Shown: positions 17,637-27,092 of the stretch, piece by piece | How positions within the stretch are numbered: the first letter of the stretch is position 1 | Layout: each line of letters opens with the position of its first letter | Source of the DNA: JADFMN01 sp964529975 | Lineage (GTDB): Bacteria; Armatimonadota; Fimbriimonadia; Fimbriimonadales; Fimbriimonadaceae | Assembly (NCBI GenBank): GCA_964529975.1 | Contig: CAZGXW010000001.1 | Location: forward strand, 57,858-121,857 | Reading direction: 5' to 3' | DNA: 64,000 nt | Position numbers and translations under genes: made by a program | Notes under the pieces: generated by a model | The model's database searches: none | What the model saw: only the letters and a program-made list of their open reading frames with translations | What the model was told of the DNA's origin: nothing

Positions 17637-18314
17637 TCAGAAGTAGCCCTTCGACACGGTGTTTGCCTCGTCGATGAAGTCGGCAATGAACTTCTTCATG
17701 TCGTTCTTGACCTTCATCTGGTCGGGCGAGTCGTGGAGCGGGATGAAGCGGTAGAAGACTCCGTCGAGGTCGTTTCCACCAAGCAGCTGCTCAAGGAACA
17801 TCCCTTTCTTTAGGTCGTTCGTTGACTCGTAGAACTTGCCTTGGCCCCTGTAGAGAAACGCAGCAATTCTGTTCTGGCCGTCCGGACCATCCATGACGGT
17901 GACGGTCATGTAGATGCTTCCTCGGGTCTTGGTCTCAACGCTCTCGGACCACTGGTTGTTCAGCGTCCACCCCTGGGCCGTGAAGCAGATCCTTGGATCG
18001 TGGAAAGAGTCCTTGCTGCGGCTTGCAATGACGACCGTGTCGTACTTCTCGCCTGTCTCAGCGTTTTCAAACAAGCGCGCAACGATCCCATAAGGGTCAA
18101 GTTCCTTGTATGTGCGCTCGTCCATCTTGTAGGAGAACTCGCTGCTCTCGACGCCGCCGAGCATTTTGAAGCCCTTGATGTTGCGCGGGGCGTTCTGGAG
18201 CATCCAGTCCTCGGTCTTGGGGTCGGCCGCGTTCTTCGCGCTAAGCACGATGAATGCACCGCCCGCGACGACGAGCGCGATTACGACGAGCGATCTCTTT
18301 CTCAGTCCTTCCAT
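17637..18314 (-). CDS. epsI: EpsI-type exosortase-associated protein
   Basis: A 225-aa protein with one N-terminal membrane anchor (residues 8-25) and an extracytoplasmic domain. It has the EpsI/DUF3485 hallmark SFHDPRICFTAQGW (His105, Cys110). Members usually sit next to or are fused with exosortases. The start overlaps the exosortase stop by 13 bases, with AAAGG about 9 nt upstream. The exact biochemical role of the family is not established; the conserved His/Cys pair suggests a protease- or transfer-related function. Confidence 0.85.
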   Translation of the reverse strand: MEGLRKRSLVVIALVVAGGAFIVLSAKNAADPKTEDWMLQNAPRNIKGFKMLGGVESSEFSYKMDERTYKELDPYGIVARLFENAETGEKYDTVVIASRSKDSFHDPRICFTAQGWTLNNQWSESVETKTRGSIYMTVTVMDGPDGQNRIAAFLYRGQGKFYESTNDLKKGMFLEQLLGGNDLDGVFYRFIPLHDSPDQMKVKNDMKKFIADFIDEANTVSKGYF

Positions 18315-19240
18315 CCGAGCACCTTTGCAAACTTGAACAATATGAAGAAGCAGATGACCAGCGTGACGTAGCCGCTGTAGTCGTGGAACTGGAGCCCGGC
18401 GGCGCGGCCAGACTCCTCACCGACGATACCGATGAGGCCGATTCTCAGTCCGTTGATGAAGAGGCACAGCGGCAGCACGCTGGCGATCATGATGGCGTTC
18501 GCCCACCAGCGGAGCCGCGCGATCAGCATGAAGAACACCGTGAACGCGGTCACTGCGACCAAAAGTTTCAGTCCGCTGCACGGGACGGCGACGTTGAGCT
18601 CAAAGTTATCGAGGAGGAGCTCCGTCGGCGCATATTGGAACACGTTGTAGCCGACGCCTTCGAGGATGAACTTGGCGACCTTGGTCGAGACCACTTGTAG
18701 GGAGTTCGTGTAGTTGTCGATGAAACCCGTCCAGACGGGCAGTGCGAACAGCAGGTAGAGGATCGAGGGCGCGAGAGCAAGCATCCAGCGGAAACCGGCC
18801 ACGAACCAGACCGTGGAGACCAAGATGAGGATGAAAGCGTATGAGCGCAGCAGGTGGATGTCAGTCGCGTTGGCGGCCCAAAGAATCCAGAGCGAGAGCA
18901 AGATGGGAAGGAGCGCGAACCAACCCGGTTTGACCGGAATGTCTCTCATCCGGTGCCAGTTCTTGTAGATGATGAATCCAGAGATGAGCGGGACGAGAAT
19001 ACCGTGCGAGTAGTAGCCGTCTCCAGAGCGCCACTCCCAGTTGCCCAACCCAAGCCACATATAGGGGAGTTGGCTGAGCAGGGGCCAGAAGGCGAAACCG
19101 ATCGCGAGGACGGCAGCTATCGTTGTGTAGAGCCAAAATCGGTCGCAGGTCTTGAAGAACTCGACGGCCTTGTCGAGAAGCGACGCGCCCTTGGCCTCTA
19201 ACTGGTCTTGTGCGATCGTTTCCGCTTGCGCCTCACTCAT
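18302..19240 (-). CDS. Exosortase (EpsH family)
   Basis: Multispanning cysteine protease-transpeptidase that sorts proteins with PEP-CTERM-like tails to the cell surface (312 aa, about 8 helices). Catalytic residues: Cys221 in VPCSGLK, Arg266 in NGLRI, His286 in FHDYSGY. The ATG at 19240 has a GGAAGGG Shine-Dalgarno sequence. The open frame extends to 19516 without support. It is co-transcribed with epsI and embedded in the polysaccharide locus, as is usual for exosortases. No protein in the window has a recognisable PEP-CTERM tail. Confidence 0.92.
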   Translation of the reverse strand: MSEAQAETIAQDQLEAKGASLLDKAVEFFKTCDRFWLYTTIAAVLAIGFAFWPLLSQLPYMWLGLGNWEWRSGDGYYSHGILVPLISGFIIYKNWHRMRDIPVKPGWFALLPILLSLWILWAANATDIHLLRSYAFILILVSTVWFVAGFRWMLALAPSILYLLFALPVWTGFIDNYTNSLQVVSTKVAKFILEGVGYNVFQYAPTELLLDNFELNVAVPCSGLKLLVAVTAFTVFFMLIARLRWWANAIMIASVLPLCLFINGLRIGLIGIVGEESGRAAGLQFHDYSGYVTLVICFFILFKFAKVLGWKD

Positions 19241-19258
19241 ATCCCTTCCAACCCGTAC

Positions 19259-19268
19259 AAGTATACTT
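19259..19268. promoter_or_regulatory. Symmetrical bidirectional -10 element
   Basis: AAGTATACTT is self-complementary and gives TATACT on both strands. On the minus strand it lies about 20 nt before the exosortase ATG with a good Shine-Dalgarno sequence between. On the plus strand it is 72 nt before the GT-C gene at 19340. No -35 consensus is evident. Confidence 0.5.
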
Positions 19269-19339
19269 AAGGCTGTGCCGTCAAGAACCGTTCCTATCGG
19301 CGGCAAGACTGCGCCATTCGCCGTGGAATTGAGGCTTGT

Positions 19340-20785
19340 ATGACGGCATTTTTGCGGTGGTCGCTCGTAATCCTCGTTGCCTTGGTGCCGTGGATCATGC
19401 GGGCCGTGTACTACCCGACATATCCAGGTGCGGACGACGCGTTCATCCACATGGCTATCGTGGACTCCCTTCTGGAGACGGGGACTTGGGGCATCAATCC
19501 TGGAGAGACCGTCCACCTCTCGACGAGCCCCCTGTTTACGCTGGTCTTCTTGGCGCTGTCCTTTCTCTCCAGAGACCTGTTGACGATGGGTGCCATTGTC
19601 TCCGTTTGCCTCGTTGCTGGTGCGGTGACCCTAACCTTCCTCATTGCAGAAAGGCGGCTTAAGTCGTTCTTCCCGAGCCTGGCGATTGCAGGGATCGCCG
19701 CCACTAACATCCACCTTTGGAGATGGACCGGCACCTTCATGGAAGCGACATTCGCGTACTTCCTCGTGGTGCTGAACGTCTACCTGCACCTTTCGATCGA
19801 TGGGCGGACTGGAAGAAGCATCGTGCAGGGCGTGCTCCTCGGATTGACTGCTTTAGTCAGGCCGGAGTTAGCGCTGCTTCCTTTGGCACTGCTGGCGCAT
19901 GGACTTGTTTCGGACCGGGCCATGACCCTTCGACGCTTGTCTTGGGTGGTGCTCGGCGTCCTAGCAGTGGCAGTGCCCTATGTGTTGTGGTCGAACGCGT
20001 ACTTCGGGAGCGTGCTGCCGACGACGTTCTACGCGAAGACGAGCGGGTCGATGGAACTCGCGAACTTTGACGTCGCTAAGCAACTGGCGCAGGTCGTTGC
20101 GTCCGGTCTGCCTGCGCTCGCTTTGGTGGCGGTCCTTGCGGCCGTGCTTGCGCGCAAGTCTGACTCCCGGGCGGAGCAGGGCGACGCACTGTTGTTCTTG
20201 CTTGTGCCCTTGCTGGGGTTCCTGTTCTTCTATTTGAAGACCCCGATGCTGCAGAGCGCAGGGCGGTACTTCTTGCCCTTTCTCGCAACTTTGCCGCTGC
20301 TGGCAATACCAATGGTCCAGCGCGCTCGGCTTTCCCCTTCGCTGGTTGTTGGGTGCGTAGTGATTCAGGCTGGCACGGCCCTCTTTCTAAACACGACCCG
20401 GATCGCACCAGTCCTCCGAGGCATGTGGGACGGCTACGTCGCGACCATGAGGGAGGGGGCACAGACGATCAAGGCTCGTGTTCCCGAGGGCAATGATGTG
20501 CTTGTGTACTACGACATCGGCGTCGTGTCATGGGAACTCAAGGGCGCGAAGCGCATCGTAGACGGCGGTGCCCTCGCTTCTCCGGAACTGAAGGGACTAC
20601 AACTCGATGAAATGGTCGCGAAGACTGGAGTGAAGTACGTGTTCGAGAGCCTCGGAAACCCCGAGTACCCCATCGAGTTTGAAGGGCGACCCAGCAAGAT
20701 TCTCTGGGAGAGGTCGTTCCGCTCGCACGGAGTCGAGAACCCCGACAGGACGTACGTCGCAAGGCTTTACGAACTCGGCGAGTGA
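19340..20785 (+). CDS. Polytopic GT-C type glycosyltransferase
   Basis: A 481-aa inner-membrane protein with about 10 hydrophobic segments. The first external loop holds PGADDAFIHMAI (residues 29-40), the acidic pair expected of GT-C enzymes that take sugars from polyprenyl phosphate. A periplasmic tail follows from about residue 370. The architecture resembles PMT/AftB-like enzymes. GAGG lies 5 nt before the ATG. It is probably part of surface glycan assembly; the sugar is unknown. Confidence 0.65.
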   Translation: MTAFLRWSLVILVALVPWIMRAVYYPTYPGADDAFIHMAIVDSLLETGTWGINPGETVHLSTSPLFTLVFLALSFLSRDLLTMGAIVSVCLVAGAVTLTFLIAERRLKSFFPSLAIAGIAATNIHLWRWTGTFMEATFAYFLVVLNVYLHLSIDGRTGRSIVQGVLLGLTALVRPELALLPLALLAHGLVSDRAMTLRRLSWVVLGVLAVAVPYVLWSNAYFGSVLPTTFYAKTSGSMELANFDVAKQLAQVVASGLPALALVAVLAAVLARKSDSRAEQGDALLFLLVPLLGFLFFYLKTPMLQSAGRYFLPFLATLPLLAIPMVQRARLSPSLVVGCVVIQAGTALFLNTTRIAPVLRGMWDGYVATMREGAQTIKARVPEGNDVLVYYDIGVVSWELKGAKRIVDGGALASPELKGLQLDEMVAKTGVKYVFESLGNPEYPIEFEGRPSKILWERSFRSHGVENPDRTYVARLYELGE

Positions 20786-20814
20786 GCGCCTGCCCGGCCC
20801 GTAACTTGCTCCGG

Positions 20815-20820
20815 TACACT
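20815..20820 (+). promoter_or_regulatory. Possible -10 box for gmd
   Basis: TACACT ends 17 nt before the gmd ATG. It lies in the 52-base gap after the GT-C gene, so gmd-fcl-GT4 may have its own promoter. Confidence 0.3.
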
Positions 20821-20837
20821 CGCTTCCGCCGAACCTG

Positions 20838-21929
20838 ATGAAACGCGCGCTTATCACTGGGATAACTGGGCAGGACGGGGCCTACCTAGCGGAGTTCCTC
20901 CTGAACAAGGGGTACGAGGTCCACGGCATCAAGCGCCGGGCAAGCCTTTTCAACACCTCCCGCATCGACCACCTGTTCCACGATCGCCACGAGTCGGGTC
21001 TCCCCTTCTCTCTGCACTACGGCGACCTCACGGACAGTGTCTCTCTCATCCGGGTCATTGAAGAGACCCAGCCGGATGAGATCTACAACCTGGGGGCACA
21101 GAGCCACGTCCAAGTGAGTTTCGACCAGCCCGATTACACGGCAAAAGTCGACGGCGTTGGAACGCTCGGAATGCTCGAAGCGATCCGAGTCCTGCGGATG
21201 GTCGACAAAGTGCGGTTCTATCAGGCGTCGACGAGCGAACTCTACGGCAAGGTGCAGGAGACTCCGCAGAAGGAGACGACGCCCTTCTATCCGCGCAGCC
21301 CCTATGGCGTGGCGAAACTGTACGCGTTCTGGATCACAGTCAACTACCGCGAAGCATACGGGCTTTACGCGTGCAACGGCATCCTTTTCAACCACGAGTC
21401 GCCGATCCGCGGTGAGACGTTCGTCACGCGAAAGATTACGCGCGCCGCTGCCAGAATCTCAGTCGGGCTCCAGAAGCGCTTGTATCTTGGAAACCTGAAC
21501 GCCTTGCGCGATTGGGGGCACGCACGCGACTACGTCGAGGGGATGTGGTTGATGCTCCAGCAGCCCAAACCCGACGACTTCATTCTTGCGACCGGCGAGC
21601 AACACTCGGTCCGCGAGTTCGCGACTCTCGCCTTCGAGAGGGCCGGCGTTCCGTTAACTTGGAAGGGTGAAGGGCCCGATGAGGTCGGCATCGATGCGAG
21701 CGGCGAGACCCGAGTAGCCGTCGATCCCCAGTACTACAGGCCCGCAGAAGTTGAAACGCTGCTCGGCGACCCCACTAAGGCTAAGACCGTTCTCGGTTGG
21801 GAACCGAAGTGCACATTTCAACAGTTGGTCGAGGAAATGGTGGACTCCGACCTCGACACAGCCCGGCGCGACAGCCTTGTGAAAGAGAGGGGCTTCAAAC
21901 TCTATGCCAGCGCTGAAGAAGGACAGTAA
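20838..21929 (+). CDS. gmd: GDP-mannose 4,6-dehydratase
   Basis: Converts GDP-mannose to GDP-4-keto-6-deoxymannose (363 aa, extended SDR). NADP-binding TGITGQDGAYLAE is at 7-19. Catalytic STSELYG and YGVAK (Tyr-X3-Lys) lie near residues 131 and 156. The family signature NHESPIRGETFVTRK is intact. It overlaps fcl by 26 bases, so the two steps to GDP-fucose are coupled. Confidence 0.96.
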   Translation: MKRALITGITGQDGAYLAEFLLNKGYEVHGIKRRASLFNTSRIDHLFHDRHESGLPFSLHYGDLTDSVSLIRVIEETQPDEIYNLGAQSHVQVSFDQPDYTAKVDGVGTLGMLEAIRVLRMVDKVRFYQASTSELYGKVQETPQKETTPFYPRSPYGVAKLYAFWITVNYREAYGLYACNGILFNHESPIRGETFVTRKITRAAARISVGLQKRLYLGNLNALRDWGHARDYVEGMWLMLQQPKPDDFILATGEQHSVREFATLAFERAGVPLTWKGEGPDEVGIDASGETRVAVDPQYYRPAEVETLLGDPTKAKTVLGWEPKCTFQQLVEEMVDSDLDTARRDSLVKERGFKLYASAEEGQ

Positions 21930-22842
21930 GGTCTTCCTGGCGGGGCACCGCGGCCTGGTCGGCTCAGCGATTCATCGCGCCTTGGTCGGAGAAGGATTCG
22001 AGAACCTGATCGTAAGAACGCGGAGCGAACTCGACCTCTCCAACCAGCAGGCGGTCTATGACTTCCTCGAGGAGGAGCGACCGGACGTGGTCGTCGTGGC
22101 GGCGGCCAAAGTCGGTGGGATCCAAGCGAACAGAACACAGCCTGCGGACTTCATCGGCGAGAACATGGTGATCGAGTCAAACCTGATATGGGGCTCGCAC
22201 CTTGCCAATGTTCAAAACCTGCTCTTCCTCGGATCGAGTTGCATCTATCCTCGCGAGACCTCCCAGCCAATACCGGAGACCGCACTGTTCTCTGGACCGC
22301 CAGAACCTACGAACGCACCTTACGCCGTCGCGAAGATCGCAGGACTCTTCTTGTGCGACGCGCTCTCTGCACAGTACGGTCGCAACTACTTCACGGTAAT
22401 GCCGCCGAACGTGTTTGGCCCCGGAGACAATTTCCATCCCGAGCACTCCCACGTCATAGGGGCGCTGATCCGACGCTTCCATGAGAATCTCCCCGACAAG
22501 CCCGTGACGTGCTGGGGAACCGGCTCGCCTAGACGAGAGTTCTTGCACAGCGACGAGGTTGCAGACGCATGCCTCTTCCTGCTCGCCCAAGACCGCGTTC
22601 AGGGCCACGTCAACGTTGGGACCGGGACCTCCGTAACGATTAAATCGCTTGCCGAGACCATTCAGCGCGTCGTCGGACACTCAGGCGAGATTCTTTGGGA
22701 CAAGTCGATGCCTGACGGATTCCCTGAGAAGACGATGGACGTCGCTAAGATCAACGCAATGGGATGGCGCTCGACGCGCTCGCTCGAGGACGGACTTCGC
22801 GACGCCTATTCGTGGTTCAAGTCGAACGTCGTCCAGGTGTGA
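21904..22842 (+). CDS. fcl: GDP-L-fucose synthase
   Basis: Epimerises and reduces the Gmd product to GDP-L-fucose (312 aa, SDR). The coenzyme motif GHRGLVGSAI starts at residue 14; GSSCIYP and YAVAKIAG hold the catalytic Ser, Tyr and Lys. The start lies inside the gmd end. With manC and gmd this completes GDP-mannose to GDP-fucose within 7 kb. Confidence 0.95.
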   Translation: MPALKKDSKVFLAGHRGLVGSAIHRALVGEGFENLIVRTRSELDLSNQQAVYDFLEEERPDVVVVAAAKVGGIQANRTQPADFIGENMVIESNLIWGSHLANVQNLLFLGSSCIYPRETSQPIPETALFSGPPEPTNAPYAVAKIAGLFLCDALSAQYGRNYFTVMPPNVFGPGDNFHPEHSHVIGALIRRFHENLPDKPVTCWGTGSPRREFLHSDEVADACLFLLAQDRVQGHVNVGTGTSVTIKSLAETIQRVVGHSGEILWDKSMPDGFPEKTMDVAKINAMGWRSTRSLEDGLRDAYSWFKSNVVQV

Positions 22843-22844
22843 CG

Positions 22845-23870
22845 ATGAAGGTCGTCGCGTATCCCAAGAAGGCTGAGGTCAATCCCTACAACTCGCTGCT
22901 TTACTCCGCGGTCGAACCGCTGGGTGTCGAGGTCGTCGAGTTTGACCCGCTTGCCTGCCCCCAGCAGGCAGACGTTCTCCACATTCATTGGCCTGAGGGT
23001 TTCTTGTCCAGACGCAATCCTCTGCGCGTCGCTGCAGAGATGAAGCGCTGGCTGCGCTGTCTCGCCGCTTACCGGGCCCAAGGAACGAGAATCGTTTGGA
23101 CAGCACACAACGTGCGCCAGCACGAAGGAAGGCATAAGACGATCGAAGAGGCGTTCTGGCGGCGGTTCTTGCCCTTGGTCGATGGCGTCGTCTGCCTGTC
23201 TGAGGCGTCTTGGATCGAACTCAAGAGGATGCGACCGACTGTGACAGAGTGCCACGCGATCGTCCCGCACGGGCATTACCGCGACGTCTACCCCAATACC
23301 GTCGGGCGGACCGCCTCACGAAAGGCGCTGGGAGTCAAAGACGATTCCGCTGTGCTCGTGAGCGTGGGCCTGATTAGGCCCTACAAGAACATCCCTGCCT
23401 TGATCCGTGCCTTTCGTGCCCACAGGGGCGACGACAGGCTCCTGGTTGCGGGAGACTGCTTCGACGCAGACCTCGCTACCAAGGTGCGTTCCCTCGCCAG
23501 CCAAGACGAACGGGTCACTCTCCACTTGAGGAACGTCTCCGACAACGCTCTCCAAGCCTACTTTGCAGGGGCTGACCTAGCCGTCATGCCCTTCACTTCG
23601 ATCTTGAACTCCGGATCAGCCCTCATGGCTCTCTCGTTCGACGTTCCTATCCTCGTTCCGTCGATTGGCTCCATGCCAGAACTTCAGACGCAGGTTGGAA
23701 AGGACTGGGTGATGACTTATGATGGTGAGTTCGGATTGGACGTCTTGGAGGCCGCGATCGTTTGGACGAAGAAAACGTCGCGAGGCAACCACGCCCCTCT
23801 TCAACTGTTTGATTGGCCAGCAATCGGCGAGAAGACTGTTGCGTTCTATCGTGAAGTCTTGGCCAAGTAA
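22845..23870 (+). CDS. GT4-like glycosyltransferase
   Basis: Cytosolic GT-B glycosyltransferase of 341 aa. The N-terminal half has WTAHNVRQHEG and the C-terminal half SVGLIRPYKNIPALIRAF, both typical of GT4-type enzymes. The usual ExFG-type donor motif is weak (NSGSALMALSFDVPILVP). The start at 22845, 2 nt after the fcl stop, matches the domain start; the open frame reaches back to 22764. The 3' end overlaps the flippase gene on the other strand by 25 bases. Confidence 0.8.
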   Translation: MKVVAYPKKAEVNPYNSLLYSAVEPLGVEVVEFDPLACPQQADVLHIHWPEGFLSRRNPLRVAAEMKRWLRCLAAYRAQGTRIVWTAHNVRQHEGRHKTIEEAFWRRFLPLVDGVVCLSEASWIELKRMRPTVTECHAIVPHGHYRDVYPNTVGRTASRKALGVKDDSAVLVSVGLIRPYKNIPALIRAFRAHRGDDRLLVAGDCFDADLATKVRSLASQDERVTLHLRNVSDNALQAYFAGADLAVMPFTSILNSGSALMALSFDVPILVPSIGSMPELQTQVGKDWVMTYDGEFGLDVLEAAIVWTKKTSRGNHAPLQLFDWPAIGEKTVAFYREVLAK

Positions 23871-25336
23871 GGCAATCGTCGTTGCACGCTGTCCGGCAAC
23901 GGCGCGATGTTTAAGAAGTGGCATACGAGAAGGAACGCTCCTGACAACAATGGCGCGAGAAGGACGGCGACCCAGTCGCTCGGCAATTGCCAGAGGAGCA
24001 CGCCAAGCACGACAAAGGCGGATGCGACCGCAAGGATGGCACAGAGTCGCGCCGTCCATCTCGTAAGTTTGATTTGCGGCGCGACCGTGCTCTGTGTGAA
24101 CGCCACGATCGGCACGAACTGTAGAACGTGGATTCCTAATCGGAGTGCAGCGACACCAACTATTCCGAACAGCAGCGCGGCAGGATAGGCAAGCGCAAGA
24201 AGGGCTACCGCGTTGTAAAGAGTAAACGGGAGCACCTTCTGAGGCGAACCGTGGGCGATCATCGCCGAAGCAAGGCTAGAGTAAAGCATCTGGAGCGCGG
24301 CGTAAGCGCCGAGCAAAAGCATCACCCAAGACATCGCGGTCGAATGTTTGTCGCCGAGCCAGACCTGCAGGATTGGCTCGGAAATCGAGCAAGGCACAAG
24401 GATCGCAGCGCAAGATACGGCGAACACGGTGAGCGTGTTCTTCTCGACGGACTCGGAGAACGCCTTTGGGCCCTCGCCGTGCGCCTTCGTGAAGTCGGGC
24501 AGAACGGTCTGGTTGACCGGGAGGACTTCCTGGCCGGCCTCGGGAATCCGCGCGGCTGTGCCATACGGAGCGACCGCCGAAGCCCCGAGCGCGTTGGTCA
24601 CCAAGACGCGGTCAAAGGTCGAGGTCACCGCCGCCGCAACACGCGTAATGTACAACTTCACGCCGAATCTTAGGCTATATCGAAAGGCCTCGCGATCGAA
24701 CAAAGAGGCCCCTCGAACGGCGTTCGCTTGTTGGGCCGCAGTTCCAAAATTGAACAGGGCAACGATCCCGTTTCCGATCGCGAAGCCGTAGAGGTACGCC
24801 TCTGGTCGGCGAAGCCAGAGGACCAGACCGAGCGCTCCAAGAGCGCTCAAGAGCGTTTGTGCGCCGTTCGAGACGGCGAGATAGCCGAACTGCCTCCGCG
24901 CGTTGAAGTAGATGGAGGCCCCGAAGTACAGGTACTGGCCTGCGAACATCGCTCCGGCAGCAAGGAACAGCGGCCGAAGCGCGACTCCTTGGTCGATGTC
25001 CGGAACCCTGACGAACAGGCTCAGGGCGACAAAGACGAGGACACCAAGGACCGCGTGCGCTACAAGAAGGACACGGTAGGTGTTCCATGCGGAGAATGCT
25101 GTCGCTTCTTCACCGGAATCGAACGCCTGGGTCATACGACGCTGGGTTCCATCGTGGAATCCCAAGTCGATCAGGTTGACCCATCTCCCGAGCGCAATCA
25201 GAAAGAAGCACGCGCCAAGTCCTGCCGCGCCCAAGACGTCCCAGACGATAGGGATGCTGACGAGTTGGACGGCGATTCCAAGAAAGCGGGCGGCGCTCAG
25301 ATAGACGGTGCTTCTGGTCTTGCTCACGCTCACCAC
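23846..25336 (-). CDS. Polysaccharide flippase, Wzx/MOP type
   Basis: A 496-aa membrane protein with 12-14 hydrophobic segments and the polysaccharide-synthase N-terminus (STVYLSAARFLGIAVQ, then FFLIALGRWVNLIDLGF). It probably flips lipid-linked oligosaccharide across the inner membrane. Its GTG start overlaps the GT8 gene by 7 bases, and it ends the minus-strand run that starts with the Wzc-like gene at 31386. Substrate specificity cannot be read from sequence. Confidence 0.8.
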   Translation of the reverse strand: MVSVSKTRSTVYLSAARFLGIAVQLVSIPIVWDVLGAAGLGACFFLIALGRWVNLIDLGFHDGTQRRMTQAFDSGEEATAFSAWNTYRVLLVAHAVLGVLVFVALSLFVRVPDIDQGVALRPLFLAAGAMFAGQYLYFGASIYFNARRQFGYLAVSNGAQTLLSALGALGLVLWLRRPEAYLYGFAIGNGIVALFNFGTAAQQANAVRGASLFDREAFRYSLRFGVKLYITRVAAAVTSTFDRVLVTNALGASAVAPYGTAARIPEAGQEVLPVNQTVLPDFTKAHGEGPKAFSESVEKNTLTVFAVSCAAILVPCSISEPILQVWLGDKHSTAMSWVMLLLGAYAALQMLYSSLASAMIAHGSPQKVLPFTLYNAVALLALAYPAALLFGIVGVAALRLGIHVLQFVPIVAFTQSTVAPQIKLTRWTARLCAILAVASAFVVLGVLLWQLPSDWVAVLLAPLLSGAFLLVCHFLNIAPLPDSVQRRLPYLAKTSR

Positions 25337-26211
25337 TTGTCTGGCCTAGGATAGCGCACTCTGGTCAAGACTTTGCGCACCTTGCGAAGCCACATCGTGC
25401 GGTCTTCGTGGCTCGTCGTGCGGCCAAGTTGTGCTGCACCGACGCGCATCACCTTCTTGACTGCGCTCCAGTAGCGTAAGTCCCAGTCTCCGTGCGCGGA
25501 GTGATAGATGTAGGGCTTCACGACTTTGGGGCCGTTGAGCCATTTGACGAACGAATACTCGCCTGCAAGGACGTCGAACCGCATACGGCTCATTTGCCTC
25601 CACGGCGTGAATGAAAACTGCTCCTTGTCTGTGAAGAGCGTCCCGACGCCGGTCTCGGCCATCCCAAAACTGATGCACGGCTCGTCCACCGGCTGGTTGC
25701 GGTTCCGCTTCAAGCCGAGCGAATCGTAGTCCGAGGCGATCTCCATGATCCTCTCGATCAGTCGTTGGGTGTTCGGAGTCCGCTCGTAGTAGAGGAGGCC
25801 GCTGTTCAGGATCGGTGCCTGATCAAGCCCGCGCTTCTTGATCGCCCCCGCAAAGTCTCCATACCACTCAGCACCGCTCGACCAGGTTCCTTGTGCCCCA
25901 AACTCGCAGCCCTTCATACGTTCGAAGATCGGCTCGATGTTGCGAACGGCCAGGCAGTCTGCATCGATGAAAAGGATCCGGTCGAAGTCCGTGAGGGCCA
26001 GGCCACTCAGTTTTCCGAACCAATAGGGGAACTTCTCGCTAGTGGGAACGACGACGTCGTAAAGCTTGTGGATCTCCGGGTCGTCCGTGTCTGCGACGAC
26101 GACCTTGGGAACGTCCACAAAGTGCATGTCCAGGGTCAGCGCGAGCGCCTTCGCCATCGTCAAATACTTTGGCTTGCCGCTCGCGACGGTCATGATCGCG
26201 GCGTTGTTCAC
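25330..26211 (-). CDS. GT8-like glycosyltransferase
   Basis: A 293-aa GT-A fold enzyme. IMTVASGKPKYLTMAKALA at the start, the metal-binding FIDADC (near residue 84) and NSGLLYYERT near residue 137 match the glycogenin/GT8-like pattern. It probably adds one sugar to the lipid-linked repeat unit. ATGA overlap with the GT14-like gene upstream and a 7-base overlap with the flippase gene downstream. Confidence 0.7.
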   Translation of the reverse strand: MNNAAIMTVASGKPKYLTMAKALALTLDMHFVDVPKVVVADTDDPEIHKLYDVVVPTSEKFPYWFGKLSGLALTDFDRILFIDADCLAVRNIEPIFERMKGCEFGAQGTWSSGAEWYGDFAGAIKKRGLDQAPILNSGLLYYERTPNTQRLIERIMEIASDYDSLGLKRNRNQPVDEPCISFGMAETGVGTLFTDKEQFSFTPWRQMSRMRFDVLAGEYSFVKWLNGPKVVKPYIYHSAHGDWDLRYWSAVKKVMRVGAAQLGRTTSHEDRTMWLRKVRKVLTRVRYPRPDKW

Positions 26212-27092
26212 GGTCGATCCACCCCCAAAATCCGCTGATCGAGGGCGTCAAGAAGCGTCGTACTCAACTCGGTGCTCACCTTCCTGACGAAGTAACGGTC
26301 TGATTTGGCGATGAGATCGTAGTCTTCGAGCGTAAACCACTTGGCCAAAGACGGGTCGATGAGGTGGAGGTTCGCGAGGTTAACCGTACCTACGCCAAGG
26401 TATTCCTGCACTCCAGACGACTGGGCGGCAAACGGGGAGTTCCCCACGATCGTGTGAAAGAAGTGCTCGTCAGGAGAGAACGTCCTGCGGTTCATCGCCT
26501 CGAAGCCATTGTTCGCTTCGACGAACTCGACGATGTATCGACAGCAATCCGGCGTGAGCGCCCACCAATTGGATCCGAAGTAAGGCACGATCGAGGGGTC
26601 CCATTTGTTCGGCAAGTTGATCGAACGCAGGACCTTGCGAATAGCGCGGTCAACGAGAGACTCGCCGAAGACAGGGTCCTGAAAGTGCTTTCTCGTGACC
26701 TGTCGCAGATAGTGGTCCTTGCTCTCCCTCATGTCGATGTACTTGATGAACTGCCGACCTCTGTTCTCAACCAAGTGGGCACAGATCTCGCTCTGAGGCT
26801 TGATTGGATAGTCGGCGCCTGAGAGCAGCACGAAGTGCGTGTACTCACGACCTGAGTCCAGGGCTCTCCTGATCAGTCGCATGATTGCCTCGACCATCGA
26901 GTAGCCGGCCCAGAATACGCGCACGCGTTCTTCGATAAAGGCCGCGCGCCCTGCGGCGGCCACGAATGGACCTTGGTCGACTTTGGCGTCAACGTGGACA
27001 AAGACGTCGCTTGAGTCGCCTAGCGCACGAACGAGCCGACCAAGGTGCACCGGGTCGGCATGGGCGAGGACCAGATACGCTGGGGCCGACAT
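26208..27092 (-). CDS. GT14-like (core-2/I-branching type) glycosyltransferase
   Basis: A 294-aa protein beginning AYLVLAHADPVHLGRLVRAL, with the VFVHVDAK and LLSGADYPIKP motifs of GT14 beta-GlcNAc or xylosyltransferases. A retained SNWWALTPDCC and SPDEHFFHTI match the acceptor side. These enzymes are retained in Golgi membranes in animals; bacterial relatives act in the cytosol on surface glycans. The ATG directly abuts the TAA of the ligase gene. Confidence 0.78.
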   Translation of the reverse strand: MSAPAYLVLAHADPVHLGRLVRALGDSSDVFVHVDAKVDQGPFVAAAGRAAFIEERVRVFWAGYSMVEAIMRLIRRALDSGREYTHFVLLSGADYPIKPQSEICAHLVENRGRQFIKYIDMRESKDHYLRQVTRKHFQDPVFGESLVDRAIRKVLRSINLPNKWDPSIVPYFGSNWWALTPDCCRYIVEFVEANNGFEAMNRRTFSPDEHFFHTIVGNSPFAAQSSGVQEYLGVGTVNLANLHLIDPSLAKWFTLEDYDLIAKSDRYFVRKVSTELSTTLLDALDQRILGVDRP

